Shown here piece by piece: positions 8,386-15,010 of a stretch of DNA of 64,000 nucleotides; within the stretch, counting starts at the first letter, position 1; the number at the start of each line of letters is the position of its first letter. Source of the stretch: Streptomyces sp. NBC_01485 (GTDB lineage Bacteria > Actinomycetota > Actinomycetes > Streptomycetales > Streptomycetaceae); contig NZ_CP109435.1 of assembly GCF_036227125.1 (NCBI RefSeq), forward strand, positions 3,596,001-3,660,000. Direction: 5' to 3'. The notes under the pieces were generated by a model that did no database searches, had not been told where the DNA came from, and saw nothing but the letters and a program-made list of their open reading frames with translations. Position numbers and translations under genes: made by a program.

Positions 8386-9027
8386 TCAGCGCAGCGCCTC
8401 CGCCACCTCCCGCGCAGCGTCCAGCACCCGTGGTCCCACCCGCTCCGGCACCGCGTCCGCCAGCATCACCACGCCCACGCTCCCCTCGACGCCCGTCACC
8501 CCGAGCAACGGCGCCGCGGCCCCGCTCGCGCCCGCCTCCAGTTCCCCGTGCGTCAAGGTGTAGCCGGGCTGGTCCGGCAACTGCTGCCGGGCGGCGAGGA
8601 TCGCCCGCCCCGCGGCACCCCGGTCCAGCGGGTGCCGGAACCCGGCCCGGTACGCCACGTGGTAGTCCGTCCAGGTCGGTTCGACGACGGCGACGGCGAG
8701 CGCCTCCGTGCCGTCCACCAGCGTCAGATGCGCGGTCGCCCCTATGTCCTCGGCCAGCGAGCGCAGCGCGGGCAGGGCGGCCTCCCGCACCAGCGGATGC
8801 ACCTGGCGGCCGAGCCGCAGCACTCCGAGGCCGACCCGGGCTCGTCCGCCCAGGTCACGCCGTACGAGGGTGTGCTGCTCCAGGGTGGCGAGCAACCGGT
8901 ACACGACGGTCCGGTTCACCCCCAGTTTGCTGGAAAGTTCGGTGACGGTCAGCCCGTGGTCGGTGTCGGCCAACAGCTTGAGAACCTTCAGTCCTCGATC
9001 GAGCGTCTGGGAGGTCTCCGCGGTCAC
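8386..9027 (-). CDS. IclR-family transcriptional regulator
   Basis: A 213-residue regulator. The N-terminal winged helix-turn-helix (LDRGLKVLKLLAD, ELSSKLGVNRTVVYRLLATL) is followed by a compact IclR effector domain (AEDIGATAHLTLVDGTEAL, GFRHPLDRGAAGRAILAA). The effector domain is somewhat shorter than usual, with a total of about 213 rather than about 250 residues. The start is decided by the ribosome-binding site: AAGGAG lies eight bases before the GTG at 9027, whereas the GTG at 9036 is immediately next to it. The target is unknown. A palindromic site of a type bound by IclR proteins occurs 13.6 kb away at 22616, but no link is shown. Confidence 0.88.
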   Translation of the reverse strand: MTAETSQTLDRGLKVLKLLADTDHGLTVTELSSKLGVNRTVVYRLLATLEQHTLVRRDLGGRARVGLGVLRLGRQVHPLVREAALPALRSLAEDIGATAHLTLVDGTEALAVAVVEPTWTDYHVAYRAGFRHPLDRGAAGRAILAARQQLPDQPGYTLTHGELEAGASGAAAPLLGVTGVEGSVGVVMLADAVPERVGPRVLDAAREVAEALR

Positions 9028-9373
9028 GACTCCCACTCCTTAAGTGGTGAGGTCGGCAGGCCCCCATCGCGACGGATGCGTCACCGAGTCCCGTCGGCGA
9101 CGCGCTACAGAGGCCGCCGATCGAAGACGGGCCCGGCGTGTCCGGGCCCAGTCGCTTCACGGCTGCGCTCCGCGGCGGCGCTGCCACGGGGCGTGTGCGT
9201 AGGCGGGACAGTAGCGAAGCAGGTTCGCTGAGCGGAAGGCTCCGTCCAGAATCCGGGCATGAGCCGGTACGGACTAACAGGATTTATCCCGATACGTACG
9301 GGGCGTGACAACGTTGTGCGCGCCCCCCGGAGCTCGCAGGACGCGGCCTCGCAGGGCACTGGACGTGCGGACG
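9028..9373. other. Intergenic between helicase and IclR gene
   Basis: About 346 bases between two genes on the minus strand. GGGCCCGG...CCGGGCCC (about 9130-9150) and GCTGCGCTCCGCGGCGGCG words can form weak hairpins. No ORF with convincing codon bias and no RNA gene is seen. Confidence 0.5.
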
Positions 9374-11173
9374 TCACTTCATCCGCGTGGCCCACTCCTG
9401 CACCTTGGCGATGCGCTGCCGCAACTGTCCCGCCGTCGCCTCCGCGCTCGGCGGTCCGCCGCACACGCGCCGCAGCTCGGTGTGGATCACGCCGTGCGGC
9501 TTGCCGCTCTGGTGGACGTACGCGCCGACCATCGTGTTGAGCTGCTTGCGCAGCTCCATCATCTCCTTGTGCGAGACGACCGGCCGCCGCTCGGCGGGCA
9601 GTTCCAGCAGGTCGGCGTCCTCGTCCGGCTTCTTCCTGCTGTGCGCGATCTGCTTGGCCTGCCGCTTCTGGAGCAGCATCTGCACCTGGTCGGGCTCCAG
9701 CAGCCCCGGGATGCCGAGGTAGTCCTGCTCCTCCTCGCTGCCCGGGTGGGCCTGCATGCCGAACTCGGCGCCGTTGTACATCACCCGGTCGAAGACGGCC
9801 TCGGACTCCAGCGCCTCGAAGGCGAACTGCTCCTGCTCGCCGGTGTCCTCGTCCTGCTCCTTGTTCGCCTCGTCCATCTCCTGCTCGGACTCGGCGTACG
9901 GATCCTCCTCGCCCTCCTTCTTGGGCTTGTCGAGGGCGTGGTCGCGCTCGACCTCCATCTCGTTGGCGAAGGTGAGCAGATCGGGCACGGTCGGCAGGAA
10001 CACGGAGGCGGTCTCGCCGCGCCGCCTCGACCGCACGAAGCGCCCGACGGCCTGCGCGAAGAAGAGGGGCGTGGAGATGGTCGTCGCGTACACGCCGACG
10101 GCGAGGCGCGGCACGTCGACGCCCTCCGACACCATCCGCACCGCGACCATCCACCGGTCGTTGCTCGCGCTGAACTCGTCGATGCGGTTGGACGCGCCGT
10201 TGTCGTCGGACAGGACGAGGGTCGCCTTGTCGCCGGTGATCTCCCGGATCAGCTTCGCGTAGGCGCGGGCGGAGTCCTGGTCGGAGGCGATGACGAGCGC
10301 ACCGGCGTCCGGGATGGCCTTCCTGACCTCGGTGAGCCGCCGGTCGGCGGCGCGCAGCACGCTCGGCATCCACTCGCCGCGCGGGTCGAGCGCGGTACGC
10401 CAGGCCTGGCTGATCGCGTCCTTGGTCATCGGCTCGCCGAGCCGCGCCGCGATCTCGTCGCCGGCCTTCGTCCGCCAGCGCATGTTGCCGCTGTAGGAGA
10501 GGAAGATGACGGGCCGCACGACGTTGTCGGCGAGCGCCGACCCGTACCCGTAGGTGTAGTCGGCCGACGACCGCCGGATCCCGTCGTTGCCCTCCTCGTA
10601 CGTCACGAAGGGGATGGGGTTGGTGTCGGACCGGAACGGCGTACCGGTGAGCGCGAGACGGCGGGTGGCCGGCTCGAACGCCTCCAGGCACGCCTCGCCC
10701 CACGACTTGCTGTCACCGGCGTGGTGGATCTCGTCGAGGATGACGAGGGTCTTGCGCTGCTCGGACCGGTTGCGGTGCAGCATCGGCCGGACGCCGACGC
10801 CCGCGTACGTCACGGCGACCCCGTGGTAGTCCTTGCTCAGCGGTCCGGCGCTGTACTCGGGATCGAGCCTGATCCCTATCCTCGCGGCCGCTTCCGCCCA
10901 CTGCTTCTTCAGGTGCTCGGTCGGCGCGACCACCGTCACCTGCTGCACGACGTGGTGGTGCAGCAGCCAGGAGGCGAGGGTCAGCGCGAACGTCGTCTTG
11001 CCGGCGCCGGGGGTGGCGACGGCGAGGAAGTCGCGCGGCTGCTCCTGGAGGTACCTCTCCATCGCCCCCTGCTGCCAGGCACGCAGCTTGCTGGCGGTGC
11101 CCCAGGGCGCGCGGCCGGGAAAGGCGGGCGACAGGTGGTGGGAGGACGTGGAGGTGGCGGCGGTGGTAGTCAC
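9374..11173 (-). CDS. DEAD/DEAH-box superfamily 2 helicase
   Basis: A 599-residue SF2 helicase. Motif I is ATPGAGKTTFAL (near residue 53), motif II LVILDEIHHAGD, motif III LALTGTPFRSD, and motif VI FAQAVGRFVRSRRRGE. Between about residues 405 and 470 there is a highly acidic stretch (EGEEDPYAESEQEMDEANKE), followed by a C-terminal accessory domain. The layout resembles the RecG/XPB-like group found in many actinomycetes. The substrate is unknown. The ATG at 11173 precedes a Ser/Thr-rich disordered start. It is likely monocistronic, with about 260 bases of non-coding DNA upstream. Confidence 0.9.
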   Translation of the reverse strand: MTTTAATSTSSHHLSPAFPGRAPWGTASKLRAWQQGAMERYLQEQPRDFLAVATPGAGKTTFALTLASWLLHHHVVQQVTVVAPTEHLKKQWAEAAARIGIRLDPEYSAGPLSKDYHGVAVTYAGVGVRPMLHRNRSEQRKTLVILDEIHHAGDSKSWGEACLEAFEPATRRLALTGTPFRSDTNPIPFVTYEEGNDGIRRSSADYTYGYGSALADNVVRPVIFLSYSGNMRWRTKAGDEIAARLGEPMTKDAISQAWRTALDPRGEWMPSVLRAADRRLTEVRKAIPDAGALVIASDQDSARAYAKLIREITGDKATLVLSDDNGASNRIDEFSASNDRWMVAVRMVSEGVDVPRLAVGVYATTISTPLFFAQAVGRFVRSRRRGETASVFLPTVPDLLTFANEMEVERDHALDKPKKEGEEDPYAESEQEMDEANKEQDEDTGEQEQFAFEALESEAVFDRVMYNGAEFGMQAHPGSEEEQDYLGIPGLLEPDQVQMLLQKRQAKQIAHSRKKPDEDADLLELPAERRPVVSHKEMMELRKQLNTMVGAYVHQSGKPHGVIHTELRRVCGGPPSAEATAGQLRQRIAKVQEWATRMK

Positions 11174-11280
11174 GGTCTCCGGGTTCGTGGTCGAAATCAG
11201 AGGGGCCGCGCGAAGCGCGTCGGACAGGGCTGTGGTGGGTGACGGGCGGGCGGCTCAGCTGTATGGAGCTGTACAGGGCG

Positions 11281-11334
11281 TACGGGGCTGTGTGGAGCTG
11301 TGCGGGGCTGTGCGGGGCTGTGCGGGGCTGTGCA
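11281..11334. repeat. 10-bp tandem repeat tract
   Basis: The decamer TGCGGGGCTG occurs three times perfectly at 11301-11330, flanked by degenerate units (TACGGGGCTG, TGTGGAGCTG). It lies upstream of the helicase gene in otherwise non-coding DNA (11174-11433). Confidence 0.85.
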
Positions 11335-11433
11335 GGAAGGACTCGGCTGCGTATGACAACCGGGCCACCCTACCGGCGGCCCGACGGTGCCGATGGGCGA
11401 ACGAGGCCGGGCAGCCGGTGGGTGGGACTCACG

Positions 11434-11856
11434 TCACAGCGCCCGCAGTCGCCGCGCGATCACCGCGACCTCGGACTCCGTACCGGACGCCACGTCGATG
11501 ACCAGGTCGTACGCCGCGTCCTGGTCACAGGCGGCGAGATCCACACCGTGCAGCGCGAGAAAGGTCGCGGTGGCCAGCCAGGCCGCGCGCTTGTTGCCGT
11601 CGACGAGGGGGTGGTTCGTGGCGATCGCGTGCAGGAGGGCGGCGGCCTGCTCGTGTAGGTCGTCGTACGCGGCCGTACCGAACATCCGGGCACGGGGCCG
11701 ATGCACGGCGGACGCGAGCAGACCGGGCTCCCGCGCCTCAGGAGCCCGCCCCCCGAAGGCGATCCGCGCGATGTCGGCGACCTCGGCGAGGGTGAGATGC
11801 CGGGTGGGGTGAGGGGCGGACCGAGGGGCGGGGCGGTTCCCGGGGGTGCGGCTCAT
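11434..11856 (-). CDS. Doc/Fic-family toxin
   Basis: A 140-residue Fic-fold protein of the Doc type. The catalytic motif reads HPLVDGNKRAAW (consensus HxFx(D/N)xNKR), preceded by the helix LHEQAAALLHAIATN. Doc toxins phosphorylate elongation factor Tu; Fic relatives AMP-ylate targets. The ATG at 11856 overlaps the stop of the upstream antitoxin gene by four bases (ATGA), the usual antitoxin-first arrangement. An N-terminal segment of about 25 Pro/Arg-rich residues precedes the domain (LTLAEVADIARIAFG). The assignment of the toxin class is firm; activity is inferred. Confidence 0.9.
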   Translation of the reverse strand: MSRTPGNRPAPRSAPHPTRHLTLAEVADIARIAFGGRAPEAREPGLLASAVHRPRARMFGTAAYDDLHEQAAALLHAIATNHPLVDGNKRAAWLATATFLALHGVDLAACDQDAAYDLVIDVASGTESEVAVIARRLRAL

Positions 11857-12068
11857 TCCCCCAACCTCCGCAGCAGGCCGGCGTGGGCTCCCGCGAGCCG
11901 CTCGGCCACGGCCCGCACCCGCGCCTCCTCCACCCGCAGACCCGCCCGTACGGCGTCCAGCGCGACGTCCTCCGGCCGACGCCCGGTGGCGTCCGCGAGG
12001 TCGTCCAGGGCATGCCGGAGACCGGGGTCGAGGGGGAGGGCGAGGGCGAGGGAGGTGTCGGGCTGCAT
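11853..12068 (-). CDS. Antitoxin partner of the Doc-type toxin, ribbon-helix-helix-like
   Basis: A 71-residue protein starting MQPDTSLALALPLDPGL. A short beta strand is followed by two helices (LRHALDDLADATGR and PEDVALDAVRAGLRVEE) resembling a ribbon-helix-helix DNA-binding unit. The Arg/Ala-rich C-terminal helix would contact the toxin. Identification rests on size, fold pattern and the four-base overlap with the toxin gene. It would neutralise the toxin and repress the operon. Confidence 0.78.
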   Translation of the reverse strand: MQPDTSLALALPLDPGLRHALDDLADATGRRPEDVALDAVRAGLRVEEARVRAVAERLAGAHAGLLRRLGE

Positions 12069-12095
12069 ACGGCCGAGCGTAGGAGGCGGACGAGG

Positions 12096-12377
12096 TCACC
12101 GGCGAGGGGTTTTGACCCCGGGCTTCACCCGCACCCGGGTGCCGGCCCCCCAAGCCCCGAACAACGCGACGGACGGCAGTCCCCGGGCCGCCCGCCACGT
12201 CCCGCGCGGCAACAGCCCGAGCACGGCGGGCACGAGCAACGCGACACCGACCGCACCCGGCAGCAACGCGACCGGCCGCAGATCCTGGGCGGCGTACTGC
12301 AGCAGCCCGGCACCGAGGCCAGAAGTCGGTTCCCCGACGGTCCGCCGGTCGTACGCCCACGCACCGCCTTCCCCGTT
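12096..12377 (-). pseudogene. Possible 3' remnant of a membrane-protein gene
   Basis: One minus-strand frame reads AWAYDRRTVGEPT, then about 60 residues with two hydrophobic stretches (VALLPGAVGVALLVPAVLGL and GLPSVALFGAW) and a basic tail ending KTPRR before TGA at 12098-12096. A stop lies just upstream at the frame's beginning, and no ATG or GTG start is available. It therefore looks like the end of an integral membrane protein whose 5' part is gone. It could also be chance in GC-rich DNA. Confidence 0.4.
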
Positions 12378-12498
12378 TCATGAACGCGGTATGGCAGTCC
12401 CATTGCAGCCCGCCCCGCCCCCTTGAACCCCACCTCACCCCACCCATACGGTCAAAGCACCAAGTCCGGACGGGAACTCCAACTCCCCACCCCGACCT

Positions 12499-12570
12499 GG
12501 CCGTGTGCCCGAGTGGTTTAGGGGCTCGCCTGCAAAGCGAGTTACGTGGGTTCAATTCCCGCCACGGCCT
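12499..12570 (+). tRNA. tRNA-Cys (anticodon GCA)
   Basis: The acceptor arms GGCCGTG and CACGGCC pair, and the discriminator is T, as expected for Cys. The anticodon stem CTCGC/GCGAG encloses CTGCAAA with anticodon GCA, and the T arm includes GGGTTCAATTCCCG. The CCA end is not encoded. Confidence 0.96.
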
Positions 12571-12958
12571 CTGTAGCTGGTCTGACCAGCGGACGTGACC
12601 ACTGGGACCTCTGGGTCTGAAGACTCCCCCAGCCGCCTGCTCCCCCGTGTCAGATGACAGGGGTTTACCGGGTCTTCGAGCTTGGGCAGTGCGGCTCTCT
12701 GTCGGGTGCCTGCCCCGGGGGGCCGCACAGGAAGGTGACACTTCGGTGCGGGAGTGTCACATTTCCGCACCTCACCTATCGGGGACGCGGCGTGCCCGCG
12801 CACCGCTCAACTTCGAAGAACCGGCTCACCCCCTGCCCACGACCGATCTGCACTATGCCAATGGCCGCATCCGCTGGACGCGCCAGTCCTGCTCCGCTCC
12901 GCCTGGGCGTGTCTGGAAGCCTGGCCGCCCGACAGGCGGCCGCACGCTTGAGAGCGCG
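12571..12958. other. Non-coding stretch after tRNA-Cys
   Basis: It holds a GCTGGTCTGACCAGC palindrome (12576-12590) just after the tRNA. A hairpin with arms GTGACAC (12735-12741) and GTGTCAC (12754-12760) resembles the terminator after ssgG. No integrase gene or second copy of the tRNA 3' end is visible. The frames that cross it lack plausible protein content. Confidence 0.5.
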
Positions 12959-13393
12959 TCAGCCTGCGGAGCAGAGCCCGTCCGTCGGGCAGAACATGAC
13001 CCAGGTGGAGTTGTAGCCGGTTCGTATGGTCGCGGGGTTCGGGGTGGGGCCGTCGTTCAGGTAGGAGCCTGTGTCGGGGGTGGCGGTGAAGGTGACCGTC
13101 GTTCCGATGTCGAAGGTCGCGGTGCAGGTGCCGGTCGGGTACGGCTGGGGTTCGTTCGATGCGTACGGGTCCCATGCCGACTGGTGGCAGTTGATTCCGG
13201 CGGGCTGGCTGGTGATGGTGCCGCCGCCCCAGCCGTCGCTGACCCACGCGGACAGTTGAGCGGTGGACTGAGCCTGGACCGGGGTGACTGAGGCGATCGC
13301 GGCGGCCGTGGCGAGTGCGGTGACGACTCCCGTCACGCGCCAGGCGCCGTTCCTGTTCTTCCTCTGCTTCCGCTGTTTCCTCTGTCTTCTCAT
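12959..13393 (-). CDS. Small secreted protein with one InlB-B-repeat-like beta domain
   Basis: A 144-residue protein. The N-terminus is strikingly basic (RRQRKQRKQRK), followed by a hydrophobic core and signal cleavage after about residue 40 (PVQAQ). The mature part, about 100 residues, contains GGGTITSQPAGINCH, then GTCTATFDIGTTVTFTATPD. This pattern matches the divergent InlB B-repeat/bacterial repeat domain found as extracellular modules. Four cysteines suggest two disulfides. The role is unknown, possibly extracellular binding. It stands next to a SUKH-4 gene on the same strand. Confidence 0.72.
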   Translation of the reverse strand: MRRQRKQRKQRKNRNGAWRVTGVVTALATAAAIASVTPVQAQSTAQLSAWVSDGWGGGTITSQPAGINCHQSAWDPYASNEPQPYPTGTCTATFDIGTTVTFTATPDTGSYLNDGPTPNPATIRTGYNSTWVMFCPTDGLCSAG

Positions 13394-13512
13394 GGGTGGC
13401 TCCCTTGGAGCGAACCGTGTCGACCCCCTGCGACCAGCCTATTCGCCCCCTCGGGAGTGTGCTACGGGACGGGTACCCGGTCGGCGTCGGCTCTCCCCGG
13501 TGGGCAATACAG

Positions 13513-14781
13513 CTAGGCGCACAGGCCGCCGCCCGCCTCGTCCTCGAACATGCCCGGCCAGTAGCGCAGGCCGTCGTCCGTGGGGATGGTCGGGTTCGGG
13601 GTCGGGTCGCAGGCGACCGGGTCCACGGCGGCCAGGGTGCGGGACATCGCGTCGGCCAACTGGTCGTAGGCCGCGGTCAGTTCGTGTACCGCGTCCAGGG
13701 CGCGTTCGCGTCGTATCAGCCAGAGGGTGAACGCCAGGGTCGAGATGTCGGCGTTGAGGGGGCGCAGGGCGAGGTCCGGCTCGCTCCAGGTCAGGACCGC
13801 GCCCGTGGTGCCGTCGACGACCAGGCTGGTGTCCTCCAGGAGGTGGCCCAGGCGGATCAGGCGGTCGGCTTCGGCGGGGAGCCGGTGCTCGGTGCGGACG
13901 CCGCCGCGGTCGTCCGCGCCGTACTCGGCGAGGGTCTGGAGCGGCATGTCCGTCTCCAGGGAGAACCAGACGGCCTCCTCCGGCAGGCCCACCTCGCGCA
14001 GGAAGTCGCGGGTCGGGGCGTGCGTGAGGGCCTTCGGGAAGTCGACGTCCTCGAAGCGGACGACCTCGCCGGGGCCGAACTCCTCGTCCAGGAGGCGGAC
14101 CGGCAGGTCCAGGGCCAGGCCGGACCGCGTGCCCGGGCCGGCCACCAGGGCGAGCGGGCGGATCACGGCGGCCAGCTTCCAGAAGAGGCCGGACCGATCG
14201 CCGTCCCCGCCCTTCACCGCATCCGCATCCTCCTTCGCCGCATCCCCCTCCGCGCTCTCCTCGAAGACCGCCAGCAACTGCCGCGTCGCCTCCTCCACCG
14301 CCTTCGGGCCGAGGCGGCCCGCGTAGGAGGCGAACTGGCCGCGCAGGGCCGCCAGTTCGTCCACCGCCGTCGCGCAGCGCACCAGCCTCTCCAGGGACGG
14401 GGCGAGCGGGCGGGTGTCCATCAGGTCGAGGCGGTCGTGCAGGAAGTACGTCGTGGAGATCTCGCCCGTCATGCCGTCCAGCAGGACCGACTCCCGCGAC
14501 CGGCCGTCCGCGCCCAGGATGCCGCCTATCACCAGGCGGTCACGCAGCTCCGCCGCCAGGCGGCCGCCCGGGTCGCCCGTGGAGTCCGCGACCGTGCGCA
14601 GGCCGTCCGTGCGCAGCGCCTCGAACGTCAGCAGGCCGCCGTCGCCCGGCAGTCCCGGCAGGCCGGGGCCGGTGAGCCAGCGGCGCGTCGGCGCGTGCGT
14701 GACGTACGGGTCGAGCTGGTCCTCGGTGAAGGTGATCGTCGTGATCGTCGTCGTGCCGGTGGTGCTCCTGGTCGTGCTCAT
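13513..14781 (-). CDS. Tandem SUKH-4-family immunity-like protein
   Basis: A 422-residue protein built from two related halves. THAPTRRWLTGPGLPG (about residues 28-43) corresponds to THAPTRDFLREVGLPE (about 253-268). In each half this is followed by a conserved strand pair: DRLVIGGILGADGRSRESVL and then LLDGMTGEI in the first, RLIRLGHLLEDTSLVVDG and then TTGAVLTW in the second. This is the SUKH-4 (SMI1/KNR4) fold, which in bacteria neutralises polymorphic toxins, although stand-alone Streptomyces copies are common and unassigned. The ATG at 14781 has GGGGGA at good spacing; the longer frame from 14850 lacks it. No partner toxin is nearby. Confidence 0.8.
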   Translation of the reverse strand: MSTTRSTTGTTTITTITFTEDQLDPYVTHAPTRRWLTGPGLPGLPGDGGLLTFEALRTDGLRTVADSTGDPGGRLAAELRDRLVIGGILGADGRSRESVLLDGMTGEISTTYFLHDRLDLMDTRPLAPSLERLVRCATAVDELAALRGQFASYAGRLGPKAVEEATRQLLAVFEESAEGDAAKEDADAVKGGDGDRSGLFWKLAAVIRPLALVAGPGTRSGLALDLPVRLLDEEFGPGEVVRFEDVDFPKALTHAPTRDFLREVGLPEEAVWFSLETDMPLQTLAEYGADDRGGVRTEHRLPAEADRLIRLGHLLEDTSLVVDGTTGAVLTWSEPDLALRPLNADISTLAFTLWLIRRERALDAVHELTAAYDQLADAMSRTLAAVDPVACDPTPNPTIPTDDGLRYWPGMFEDEAGGGLCA

Positions 14782-14887
14782 CGGGTCCCCCGTGCGGAAA
14801 GTTGCGTGCGCCGTCCCACTGCTTCGCAGCCTACGCGGCACCACTGACAACGCCCCGGCCCGTCAGATCACCTGACGTCACCTCACG

Positions 14888-15010
14888 TCACGTCAGGTAC
14901 ACGCCACCGAGTACCACGGCCACCGCCGCCAGCACGAACAGCACGATCCAGCCGATCAACTTGCCCACACTCGGCGGGGGTTCGTAGCTCTGGGGTTCCC
15001 GTTCGCTCAT
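14888..15010 (-). CDS. 40-residue single-pass membrane protein coupled to the Mo-hydroxylase operon
   Basis: A micro-ORF MSEREPQSYEPPPSVGK followed by one membrane helix (LIGWIVLFVLAAVAVVLGG) ending YLT. Its ATG overlaps the stop of the large-subunit gene by four bases (ATGA), so it should be translationally coupled as the last gene of the operon. The N-terminal 17 residues are acidic and Pro-rich, and the topology is probably N-in. The function is unknown; it might tether the oxidoreductase to the membrane. It is too short for most gene finders. Confidence 0.72.
   Translation of the reverse strand: MSEREPQSYEPPPSVGKLIGWIVLFVLAAVAVVLGGVYLT

Noticed and set aside
9305..11242. 645-codon plus-strand ORF over the helicase gene
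   Set aside because: Antisense shadow of the helicase; the minus-strand frame has all SF2 motifs and proper third-position GC bias.
12734..12764. Terminator-like hairpin GTGACAC/GTGTCAC similar to the one after ssgG
   Set aside because: It is 195 bases from the nearest gene end and lacks a T run; the similarity to 679-722 is limited to the seven-base arms.
12499..12800. tRNA-Cys as an attachment site of an integrated element
   Set aside because: No integrase, excisionase or second copy of the tRNA 3' segment is visible in the window; kept only as a speculation in the islet finding.
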